A stretch of DNA of 64,000 nt from Magnetovibrio sp. GTDB taxonomy: Bacteria; Pseudomonadota; Alphaproteobacteria; Rhodospirillales_A; JABHCV01. The stretch is from positions 45,755-109,754 of the forward strand of contig PBDF01000015.1 in the NCBI GenBank assembly GCA_002717285.1. The letters are read 5' to 3'. This document shows positions 27,859 to 35,473 of the stretch, one piece after another (positions within the stretch are counted from its first letter, which is position 1; each line of letters starts with the position of its first letter). The position numbers and the translations under genes are program-made. Below the pieces are notes generated by a model. That model was not told the DNA's origin. It saw only the letters and a program-made list of their open reading frames with translations, and made no database searches.

Positions 27859-28851
27859 TCATGGCTTATGTTTATAATTTTGTGAGAGAGTGCCTATCAC
27901 ATCATGATTTTGATGGTGCCAATTGGCACACCTTTTTAATCCTTCATCAAGGCTGATTTGTGCTTGCCAACCGAGCTCTTTTGTTATTTTTTCTGGATCA
28001 AGTAAATAAGCATGATCCTTTCCTAACCTATCATCGACAACTTCAACTACATTATCAAATTTTACATTTACGCTTTTACACACCTTTGAAACAAGTTCAC
28101 GTATCATGATCGTTTGTTTGGTGCAGATATGGTAGTCCGTCCCATTATTTCCTTTTTCACAGATAAGCATTAAGGCACGAGAGACATCTTCAAAATGAAT
28201 AAACGTTCGTAGGGACAAACCACCACCATGTAATTGTAATTTCTGCCCTGTGAGGCAACAAATGAAGGTTCGTGGTATTATTCGATATAGCTGCTGTCCC
28301 TCGCCATATACGTTGGCTGAGCGGGTTATTATCATTGGCAGATTATATGTCTTCGTCCATAAGGCAACAGCCATATCACCTGCCGCTCTTGATAGTGCAT
28401 AAGGCGTGCTGGGAGCATAATTTCGATTTTCTACGACCCAGTCAGGGGTCGAGCCATATACTTCTGGCGTCGTAAAATGAATATAGCGATCCAAGAAGTC
28501 TAAATTGCGAAGAATTTCTAATAGAGCGGTTGTTGCCACCACATTTGTTTGCATCCAGTGAGTTGGATCTTTCCAGCTTTGCGCGACCATGCCTTGTGCA
28601 GCAAAGTTTAGAATAAACTTTGGTCGGTGGAACTTGATCAACTCCTTCAGAGCATCCAACTCACTATTGATGTCTATTCTATTAAAAGTAAGCCCCTTAG
28701 CACTTTTCCACCTGTAGGGTAGGAATATTTTGTGGGGTTCTTTAGACCTGCTTGTGGCAATTACTTCATAGCCAAGCTCCAAGGCATGAGCACAAAAACT
28801 TGCCGCTGTTGGGGAGTTGCTTCCTATTACTAAAATTTTTTTTACGCTCAA
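27859..28851 (-). CDS. Extended SDR NAD-dependent epimerase/dehydratase with altered motifs
   Basis: The 330-residue protein resembles NDP-sugar 4,6-dehydratases/epimerases: FTTPEVYGS, TPYALSRAAGDMAVALW, RSANVYGEGQ, RIIPRTF, LRTFIHFEDVSRAL and a C-terminal YLLDPEKITKELGWQ. Two canonical features are changed. The nucleotide motif GXXGXXG reads GSNSPTA, keeping only the first Gly. The catalytic YXXXK reads YALSR, with Arg in place of Lys (codon aga). It may be catalytically impaired or adapted to another reaction. It forms a natural pair with the DegT aminotransferase. Confidence 0.85.
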   Translation of the reverse strand: MSVKKILVIGSNSPTAASFCAHALELGYEVIATSRSKEPHKIFLPYRWKSAKGLTFNRIDINSELDALKELIKFHRPKFILNFAAQGMVAQSWKDPTHWMQTNVVATTALLEILRNLDFLDRYIHFTTPEVYGSTPDWVVENRNYAPSTPYALSRAAGDMAVALWTKTYNLPMIITRSANVYGEGQQLYRIIPRTFICCLTGQKLQLHGGGLSLRTFIHFEDVSRALMLICEKGNNGTDYHICTKQTIMIRELVSKVCKSVNVKFDNVVEVVDDRLGKDHAYLLDPEKITKELGWQAQISLDEGLKRCANWHHQNHDVIGTLSQNYKHKP

Positions 28852-28887
28852 GTTTAACCTCTGACTTTTTAATAAACAGGGGCTCGC

Positions 28888-30333
28888 TCAATTAGCATAG
28901 CCTCTTTTGTACATATTGATTAGTTCAGGAGGTATGCCCCACTCCAGAGCCCCAACCTTTTCGTGCAACTCTTCGAGTTCTTTTCGGAATCTATCTTGAA
29001 TTAGTCTTTCCAACCGGATATTTGAGGGCCTATATCCATGTTGGTAATGCTGGCTAATTAGGTTTTTAACTCCAATTTCTATGGCATCATCACGACTTAG
29101 TTCTCGTATAAGTTCCCGTTCTGGGGCAAAAACATTAAGTCTTTCGTCAACGTGTTCGTTCATCATTAGTGCCGTCATTATTTGTGAAATTAGGGGGGCC
29201 AAGTGAAATCCGTTGCGTTTTGTTCCAGTTGCAATAATAAGATTTTTAACAGATGTTTTCCCCAAGAGGGGGTAAGTGTCCTGAGTTGTTGGGCGCCAAC
29301 CCACATTAACTCGCAATAGCTGGGCATCGAAGAAATTTTTATTTATTTCCTGTACCGCGCTTTCAAGCAAATTGCTAACACTGCCAACCCGTGCATGAAA
29401 AAAAGGGGCAGGCGATAAAAAATTACTAGCTCCAACTATAATGTGGTCATTAACTTGTTGTTGCCCTTTAAATAAAGGGGTTGTGTAGATCCCACAGGCG
29501 CCTCCCCTGTTTGGTGTGCGAATGCAGTTATTAAAAGCTGTGTCTGGTGCTTTAAGCTCCAAGGAAACACCAATACCATGAAATACGGGCTGGACATTAA
29601 GATCAAACTCACTTTGCTTCAAAACATTACCTGCCATAGAGCCATTAGCTAGGAGAAATATGTCACCTTTGATTGCCACACCGTTTTCTAGAACCACTGC
29701 CACAATGCTATTTGTAGCTAAAATTAATTTATCTGCTTTGGCATTAATGAACTTTATTTGTGGGCTGTTAATTAAAATGCTATCGAGCTTTTCAATTACC
29801 ATGCGTGGATTCAACCAGCCTTCGTTATGAATGAGGAGTGCCCTTATTGCTCGACTTTTTTGTGCGGGAGAATAATTTGGAATATCTCTAGGATCAACAA
29901 AATCAAATTTTTCGTTGTAAGTCTCAAGTGCTCTTACGATAGAATCAAAATTTTGATCATCAAGACAATCTGCTGCGGCATTATTAATGACATAAGTTCC
30001 TTGGTTTAAGAAGCCATCGTTATGAAATTTGTGCTTTGCGTAACCAACTGGAAGTTGTTCTTTGGCTGCCTGAGTGAGTTCCAATTCAAAATTTGGCCAC
30101 ATTTTTGTTGCCTGACGGCTCAACTCAAAATGATACATATCCGTGTCAGATTTGAGAGAATGAGATTCAATCTCACCAAATGAGTTTAACATTGCGGCGG
30201 CTGCTAGTGTTGCTGAACCAGGACGATTTTTTGGCCCGATAATGCTAATGTTATCAGTCGGAGCTAACTTTTTTAATAGCCTAAAGGCTGTAGTTAGAGC
30301 AATAATTCCGTTGCCGATTATTATGTGTTCCAT
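28888..30333 (-). CDS. FAD-dependent oxidoreductase (DAO/glycine-oxidase-like)
   Basis: The 481-residue protein starts with a Rossmann FAD motif (IIIGNGIIALTTAFRLLKK) in which the usual GXGXXG becomes GNGIIA. It contains RPGSATLAAAAMLNSFGEI, a C-terminal VNVGWRPTTQDTYPLLG and GTKRNGFHLAPLI, the typical DAO end. DAO-family enzymes oxidise amines, amino acids or hydroxy acids; the substrate here is unknown. It is the first gene of the eight-gene cassette, read away from the divergent DUF6165 gene. Confidence 0.83.
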   Translation of the reverse strand: MEHIIIGNGIIALTTAFRLLKKLAPTDNISIIGPKNRPGSATLAAAAMLNSFGEIESHSLKSDTDMYHFELSRQATKMWPNFELELTQAAKEQLPVGYAKHKFHNDGFLNQGTYVINNAAADCLDDQNFDSIVRALETYNEKFDFVDPRDIPNYSPAQKSRAIRALLIHNEGWLNPRMVIEKLDSILINSPQIKFINAKADKLILATNSIVAVVLENGVAIKGDIFLLANGSMAGNVLKQSEFDLNVQPVFHGIGVSLELKAPDTAFNNCIRTPNRGGACGIYTTPLFKGQQQVNDHIIVGASNFLSPAPFFHARVGSVSNLLESAVQEINKNFFDAQLLRVNVGWRPTTQDTYPLLGKTSVKNLIIATGTKRNGFHLAPLISQIMTALMMNEHVDERLNVFAPERELIRELSRDDAIEIGVKNLISQHYQHGYRPSNIRLERLIQDRFRKELEELHEKVGALEWGIPPELINMYKRGYAN

Positions 30334-30367
30334 CAGAATGACCTTGCATGAATGGACTCCTTAGGAA

Positions 30368-30402
30368 CAATTGCTATACTTTTATTTACGTGTGAGCAAT
30401 TG
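30368..30402. promoter_or_regulatory. Inverted repeat in divergent promoter region
   Basis: CAATTGCT (30368-30375) and AGCAATTG (30395-30402) form a perfect 8-bp inverted repeat with a 19-base spacer, about half a turn beyond two turns centre to centre. A plausible plus-strand promoter overlaps its right arm: TTGATA at 30400-30405 and TGTAAA at 30422-30427, with a 16-base gap. It lies between the sugar cassette and the DUF6165 gene and is a candidate operator for both. Confidence 0.4.
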
Positions 30403-30482
30403 ATACTTTGAGTAAGTTTAGTGTAAATTTCTTTGGCAAGTTTTTTTGACTAGCGTTGTTTAAAGAAATTCAGGAGCTACTT

Positions 30483-30875
30483 TTGTCTATTAATATTTCT
30501 GTCCCAATCGCCCCTGGCGAATTAATTGACAAGATTACGATATTGGAAATCAAGCTAGAACGAATCAGCGCTCAGACAAAGTTAGTAAACATAAAAAAAG
30601 AGTTAGATGTTCTGACAAGTGCCTACAATGAGTCAATTCCGATCTCAGATAAGTTGAAACAACTAATGAATGAGTTGAAATCAGTAAATGAGGATTTGTG
30701 GGACATAGAGGATGACATACGGAGCTGCGAACGCATAGAGGATTTTGGTGACTCATTCATAAAACTTGCGCGATCGGTTTATATTACAAACGACAAAAGA
30801 ATGGGGATCAAGCGTGCTATAAATGATTTACTTGGATCGGAAATTGTTGAAGAAAAGTCATATGTAGCTTACTAG
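30483..30875 (+). CDS. DUF6165 family protein
   Basis: The 130-residue protein matches DUF6165: ISVPIAPGELIDKITILEIKLERI at the N-terminus, a Lys-rich helical middle, then SVNEDLWDIEDDIRSCE, DFGDSFIKLARSVYITNDKR and the closing LLGSEIVEEKSYVAY. It looks fully helical and cytoplasmic. The function is unknown. TTG at 30483 has AGGAG about seven bases ahead; an earlier in-frame TTG at 30456 lacks one. It is divergent from the sugar cassette across about 150 bases with the inverted repeat, which suggests joint control. Confidence 0.85.
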   Translation: MSINISVPIAPGELIDKITILEIKLERISAQTKLVNIKKELDVLTSAYNESIPISDKLKQLMNELKSVNEDLWDIEDDIRSCERIEDFGDSFIKLARSVYITNDKRMGIKRAINDLLGSEIVEEKSYVAY

Positions 30876-31147
30876 ATAACAGATTAAAATCTACAAGTGT
30901 AAATGTTTTATCAATACTTCCAAGAAATACAGCAATCAACAGGCAGAATGTAGTGAGTAGTGTTTTCATTCTTCAACATTAATAAGAAAATGTTGGAACG
31001 AGCAGGAAAAACGTATTTAATATCTTAGAGAAACTTGGGGGGGATTTTGTATAAATTCTTGTTTATTTTTATCCCTTTAGTATCCTTTTGGAGGGCTTTA
31101 GACCAATCCAACACTTGGTGAATTAACCTCTAAGTCATTGATTTTAT

Positions 31148-31224
31148 TGGCGCGCCCGGAGAGACTCGAACTCCCAACCTTCTGATTCGTAGTCAGATGC
31201 TCTATCCAATTGAGCTACGGGCGC
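31148..31224 (-). tRNA. tRNA-Arg (anticodon ACG)
   Basis: Read on the minus strand, the 77-base segment folds as a tRNA: acceptor GCGCCCG pairs with CGGGCGC, the D arm holds GCTCAATTGGATAGAGC, the anticodon loop is CTACGAA with anticodon ACG, and the T arm is GGGAGTTCGAGTCTCTCC. The 3' CCA is encoded. ACG is read as Arg (CGN after deamination of A34). Confidence 0.96.
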
Positions 31225-31451
31225 TGAAACAACGTCATTTTTGTACAAAATTTCACTCAACAAAGGGTGGCGACACTACTCTAGAGGTCTTTATAAGGCA
31301 AGTAATTAGCCACAGCTAATTTAAGTCTCAGAAGATAAATGAAAATCTGTACTTGTCGTGTCATGTTCCTTTGAGTAGTATATTTAAAATAAAAAGTTAG
31401 GGGTAATCTCTGCCAATTATAATTTTTATGCTTTTTTTGCGTATTTGTTGC

Positions 31452-31457
31452 TATAAT
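31452..31457 (+). promoter_or_regulatory. Candidate -10 element of the lipoprotein gene
   Basis: A consensus TATAAT lies 42 bases ahead of the lipoprotein start (31499). The -35 region about 17 bases upstream is T-rich (TGCTTT) and weak, so this is a partial promoter match only. Confidence 0.35.
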
Positions 31458-31498
31458 GTGTTAAAAGCATTTTTTTAAGCAAAGGCCTTGTTGCTGAA

Positions 31499-32671
31499 AT
31501 GAATTTGTCAACGATCCCGAAATTATCAGGATTTCAAGCACTAGCTGTGGTGTTAGCTGTGCTGCTTCCTGCGTGTTCTTTTACAGAAGAAGCATTATTT
31601 CCCTCACTCACAGGTAAAGATCCTGCAGGTGGTCCTGCTAAATCAGCTAGTGAGGGAACTAAACCTCAACAAAAAGTTGTTGCTCAACCTAAAGCTCAGC
31701 TAGCTCTGGGAAGTGGTAATTTTCAACCACCAGGGGTAACACCCGGTGTTTCAACAGGAACTTTTGTTGGCAAGAAGGTAAAGGAGCTTCGCAGTGAACT
31801 ATCAAGGCTGCAAGCATCAATATCAACGCACAATGGCTCTTTGCAACAGTTACGTGCTCGCATTGTTCAAGATGCCCAACGTTATCATGCAACAGTTGCT
31901 AGTATAAACACCCGACTTCAGGTTGGTACCACGCCAGGTAATCCTATTCTAGTTCAACAATACAATAGTGCTGGTGCTGATCTAGAGAGAATTAGTACCG
32001 ATACCAGCGAATTAAATCGGCTGGCAACTGCTGTTTCTGCTGATTCTACTATGTCCGCATTCCTGTCCGAATCAACTCGAGCCACATTGAGTGTCTCAGG
32101 AGCTGTTGATGAAGATCATAAACAATTGGCAATTTTAGAGGATGAGGTTAACCGAACTGTTGTTTTGATTGAGCGTTTGCTCAAGGAATTAGCTGAAGAC
32201 GTTAGGCGCCAAACTAATTACGTGGCGACAGAACGTTCAAACCTTAATTTACTCAGCGCTGGTATAAAGGGTGGTGAAATATATGGCGCAAGTTTGGCCA
32301 ACCAAGCGGTTATTGCAGCCGCTGGTAATTCTGTTTACAAAGGTCCAGCGAGAGCCACGGATACCACAGGGCGACGCCCGCTAGTTGTTATTAGGTTTGA
32401 CAGACCAAATGTTCCTTATCAACAGGCACTTTATGCAGCTGTGAGTCGCGTTCTTGAGAGTCGTCCAGATGCAGTCTTTGATCTTGTCGCAGTAGCCCCA
32501 AATACCGGTGGGCCTGCCAGGATTGCTCTAAATTCCAATAAGGCTCAACGTTTCGCCGAGGGTGTTTTACGTGCGCTTATTGAAATGGGTTTGCCACCTT
32601 CACGTGTAGCCATGTCAGGGAAGACAGGGAATCAATCTAAGACTAATGAAGTTCATTTGTATTTAAGATGA
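31499..32671 (+). CDS. Coiled-coil lipoprotein with OmpA-like C-terminal domain
   Basis: The 390-residue protein begins with a signal peptide and lipobox (LLPAC, Cys near 26). A Pro/Lys-rich linker follows, then a long helical part with coiled-coil features around residues 90-255 (KELRSELSRLQASI, LEDEVNRTVVLIERLLKEL). The C-terminal third (RRPLVVIRFDRPNVPYQQALYAAV to VHLYLR) has the alternating pattern of an OmpA-like domain. It is probably an outer-membrane lipoprotein reaching the peptidoglycan. The assignment is by pattern; no exact family is recognised. A TATAAT lies upstream. Confidence 0.75.
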   Translation: MNLSTIPKLSGFQALAVVLAVLLPACSFTEEALFPSLTGKDPAGGPAKSASEGTKPQQKVVAQPKAQLALGSGNFQPPGVTPGVSTGTFVGKKVKELRSELSRLQASISTHNGSLQQLRARIVQDAQRYHATVASINTRLQVGTTPGNPILVQQYNSAGADLERISTDTSELNRLATAVSADSTMSAFLSESTRATLSVSGAVDEDHKQLAILEDEVNRTVVLIERLLKELAEDVRRQTNYVATERSNLNLLSAGIKGGEIYGASLANQAVIAAAGNSVYKGPARATDTTGRRPLVVIRFDRPNVPYQQALYAAVSRVLESRPDAVFDLVAVAPNTGGPARIALNSNKAQRFAEGVLRALIEMGLPPSRVAMSGKTGNQSKTNEVHLYLR

Positions 32672-32879
32672 GAGTTGGTCTAGTAAAACCTCTCTTTGTA
32701 GTAATTTAGTAGAGGTAATAAATTTTTCATTATTATCCATGCTATGGTGTAGGCTTTACCGCTTAAAGAATTTTTCCTGTAAGCCATATAACAAAAAATG
32801 TAACGTATTGCTTTACTAATTGTTATAAGAATTAAAAAGACCATAAATTGACTTCAAAGTAATTCCACTACTACTGTTA

Positions 32880-33193
32880 GAGGATTCACCAACAACTGGC
32901 ACTTATGTTATTAGTAGGGTCTGAATTCCGTATCGTTGAAACCATAATTTAGACGTGCGTACTTGTTACGCGCTAAAGGGGAATAGCTTGTGGTCTCGCC
33001 AATTTGGAAGATATACTCCAAGTGTCCATTTGATCAGTAAACCTAGCACATTTCCAGTTGTAGCAACGAGCAGGAGAGTAACTGCTGTGCTTTCCCCAGT
33101 AGCATAAAGGGCACTGAGAACAACTTCAGAAAAGAAAGGTAATATTGTTGCCGCTAGAAAGGCGCTTAAGAACACACCAGTTAAGCCTCCCAT
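32880..33193 (-). pseudogene. Decayed yqaA-like (SNARE-associated/VTT) membrane protein gene
   Basis: The first 75 codons encode a recognisable YqaA N-terminus: FLSAFLAATILPFFSEVVLSAL, then GNVLGLLIKWTLGVYLP. The frame then ends at TAA 32966-32968. Downstream in the same frame I read WFQRYGIQTLLIT, a second TAA at 32903-32905, then VPVVGES. This matches the YqaA block LKRYG..TLLLSW-PVVGD, the second stop sitting where a Trp is expected. Beyond that point the sequence loses similarity. So this is a gene inactivated by at least two in-frame stops. The start is five bases after the panC end. Confidence 0.8.
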
Positions 33194-33197
33194 TTGC

Positions 33198-34037
33198 TCA
33201 GGCCGGCACGTTATCGATTAAGCGTACTTTTCCTATTTTTGCGGCTGCCAGTACACGTTTTACGTGGTTTGGGCCAGCACATGGCTGTAACGTCTCGGCG
33301 TCGAGAACACTGAAATAGTCAACATCAGAGAACCCTGAATTGAGCAATTCTTGACGACCCCAAGTTTCCTGCGTAGTTATATTGGCCCCTTGCCTGATGT
33401 GCTTTGCTACCGCCTTAAGTGTTTTATAGAGTGAAGCTGCTGCCTTGTATTCAAGTTTACTTAAAAAAATATTACGTGATGACATAGCAAGGCCGTTGTG
33501 CTCTCGTACTGTTTTAACACCCTCAATAATGGTCTTAATATTGAGATCTTGAGCTATGCGTTTGACAATCAATAATTGCTGGTAATCTTTTTCACCAAAG
33601 AAAGCCCTATCTGTTCCAGTTTGATTAAGCAGCTTTAGAACAACAGTTGCAACACCATCAAAAAAACCAGGACGGTGTGTCCCTTCTAATAGATCACTCA
33701 AACCATCAACCCTGACATGAGTGGAAAAGCCATCTGGGTACATTTCCTTGATGTTTGGGACAAATAAAAGATGTGCGCCAGCCGACTCTAATTTTGCTAC
33801 GTCTTTTTGCTCGTTTCGTGGATAGAACTCAAAGTCCTCCCCGTCGCCAAATTGTCTGGGATTAATGAATAGTGAAACAATTGTGCGGTCACAAGTTTTG
33901 ATAGATTTTGAGACTAAGGCCATATGACCTGAATGAAGTGCCCCCATTGTTGGGACTAGACCTACACTATGGCCTTCATTCCGCAAGTTTAAAATTTGTT
34001 TACGTAAATTACTAATGCTACGCACAACTTTTAACAT
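33198..34037 (-). CDS. panC: Pantoate--beta-alanine ligase PanC
   Basis: PanC condenses pantoate and beta-alanine with ATP to make pantothenate. The 279-residue protein carries the HIGH-type motif VPTMGALHSGHMALV near residue 28, FINPRQFGDGEDF, ATVVLKLLNQTGTDRAFFGEKDYQQLLIVKR and the MSSRNIFLS motif. It starts six bases after panB and forms an operon with it. Confidence 0.96.
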   Translation of the reverse strand: MLKVVRSISNLRKQILNLRNEGHSVGLVPTMGALHSGHMALVSKSIKTCDRTIVSLFINPRQFGDGEDFEFYPRNEQKDVAKLESAGAHLLFVPNIKEMYPDGFSTHVRVDGLSDLLEGTHRPGFFDGVATVVLKLLNQTGTDRAFFGEKDYQQLLIVKRIAQDLNIKTIIEGVKTVREHNGLAMSSRNIFLSKLEYKAAASLYKTLKAVAKHIRQGANITTQETWGRQELLNSGFSDVDYFSVLDAETLQPCAGPNHVKRVLAAAKIGKVRLIDNVPA

Positions 34038-34043
34038 ATAGAG

Positions 34044-34919
34044 TTACCTGACTCTTTTTTTATTGTTTGATGGCTGTATGTTAAAACAATGTTCTGGTCC
34101 AGGAAACTTTCTAGAACGAACATCCTCAGAATATTGTTTTGCTGCAACAGAAATTTGTTGCCCTAGGTCTGCATACCGTTTGACAAATTTGGGAGTAAAG
34201 TCTGAGAACAGTCCGACTAAATCTTCTGTGACTAAAATTTGTCCATCACAAGCTGGGGATGCCCCAATTCCAATGGTTGGTATATGAATAATTTCTGTTA
34301 TCTTTCTTGCCAGAGGCTCGACCGTGCCTTCTATTACACTAGCAAATGCACCTGCTTCTGTAACTGCAATTGCATCAGCTAATATTCTGTCAGCCTCTTG
34401 GTCATTCTTGCCTTGTGAGTGAAACCCCCCTGTTGTGTTGATTGATTGGGGTAATAAACCGACATGGGCAAGGACAGGAATGCCACGCTCGGTTAAAAAA
34501 GAAATGGTTTCTGCCATTTCAATGCCCCCTTCAAGTTTAATGCCATCGCAACCAACCTCCTTCATAACTTTAGAAGCATTTCTGAAGGCAATTTTGGGAC
34601 TTTCTTGATATGAGCCAAATGGCATATCTACAATGACACATGCTTTTTTTGATCTGCGCATTACTGCTTTTCCATGTGCAATCATCATGTCGAGTGTAAC
34701 GCTAAGTGTGTCGTCTAAGCCGTAAAGAACCATGCCAAGCGAGTCTCCTACTAACAGTAGGTCGGCATGATCATCAAGTAATTGCGCGGTGAGGGAAGTA
34801 TAAGCAGTCAGACAAACTAGTGGGTTACCACCCTTTCGGGCACGTATGCCAGTAACAGTTATTTTCTCCTTTTCTTTGTTGGCAATCAAAAAACATTTCC
34901 TTTTTGGTGCAAGAGACAA
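34044..34919 (-). CDS. panB: 3-methyl-2-oxobutanoate hydroxymethyltransferase PanB
   Basis: PanB transfers a hydroxymethyl group from methylenetetrahydrofolate to 2-oxoisovalerate, the first committed step to pantothenate. The 291-residue protein has [50 protein letters not shown]-like [17 protein letters not shown] and [16 protein letters not shown]. The first 20 residues are poorly conserved, so the true start may lie a little inside. A 35-codon frame lies just upstream. Confidence 0.95.
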   Translation of the reverse strand: MSLAPKRKCFLIANKEKEKITVTGIRARKGGNPLVCLTAYTSLTAQLLDDHADLLLVGDSLGMVLYGLDDTLSVTLDMMIAHGKAVMRRSKKACVIVDMPFGSYQESPKIAFRNASKVMKEVGCDGIKLEGGIEMAETISFLTERGIPVLAHVGLLPQSINTTGGFHSQGKNDQEADRILADAIAVTEAGAFASVIEGTVEPLARKITEIIHIPTIGIGASPACDGQILVTEDLVGLFSDFTPKFVKRYADLGQQISVAAKQYSEDVRSRKFPGPEHCFNIQPSNNKKRVR

Positions 34920-34946
34920 GGGAGTACTTACCTCTAGGCTTATTGA

Positions 34947-35054
34947 CTAACGATGAAACCGCGTTTTAAAAGCCCAGTAAAGCACACCGGAAAATAAGAC
35001 CAGCATCCACACCACCTTGTATTCGCTGAATGATTTTATTAGGCTATCTATCAT
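34947..35054 (-). CDS. Candidate 35-residue membrane microprotein, FixQ/CcoQ-like
   Basis: A short frame encodes 35 residues: an amphipathic start (MIDSLIKSFSEYK), one membrane helix (VVWMLVLFSGVLYWAF) and a basic tail (KTRFHR). The helix followed by YWAF and a charged tail is the pattern of FixQ/CcoQ, the small subunit of cbb3 oxidase, but the usual C-terminal segment is missing and no fixNOP genes are visible. AAGTAAG precedes the ATG. It ends 27 bases before panB. I would treat it as plausible, not proven. Confidence 0.35.
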   Translation of the reverse strand: MIDSLIKSFSEYKVVWMLVLFSGVLYWAFKTRFHR

Positions 35055-35473
35055 TTGTCTTACTTTGGCTTAGAGAGAAATAACTGAAGTAACCTGATGC
35101 GACTAGATTAGATTGTCGTTATGATATCTATTATTACTGTTACCAACTTCAGGTTGAAATATTAATACTCAATCACTATTTTATTTTATCAAATGTAATG
35201 ATATTTTTCCATACACAAAAATACCTGAAAGATTTAAGATATTAGTATGTTTTTTTATAGCCTACCATTAAAGTAGATTACTTAGTCAACATGTGAAAGT
35301 AAGAATGTATAAACCTTTCCATATAGCTTTTGAAAAAGGGTCTCAAACATATCGATCGTCTATGGTAGGGATATATAAATTTCCGAAAATGCGCCCCAAA
35401 GAAAGACCTTTTAATTTGACCCCCGCAAGCTATCACTTGATTTAAGCGTCAGTAACGCCAAGGAGAACATCTG
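35055..35473. other. Intergenic region, no gene seen
   Basis: About 420 AT-rich bases precede the formate dehydrogenase operon. I see no open frame of note, no RNA gene and no repeat. The promoter of the operon and that of the panB unit must both lie here. Confidence 0.5.

Noticed and set aside
31689..31892. Minus frame opposite the coiled-coil lipoprotein
   Set aside because: No ribosome site or motif; the plus-strand lipoprotein explains the region.
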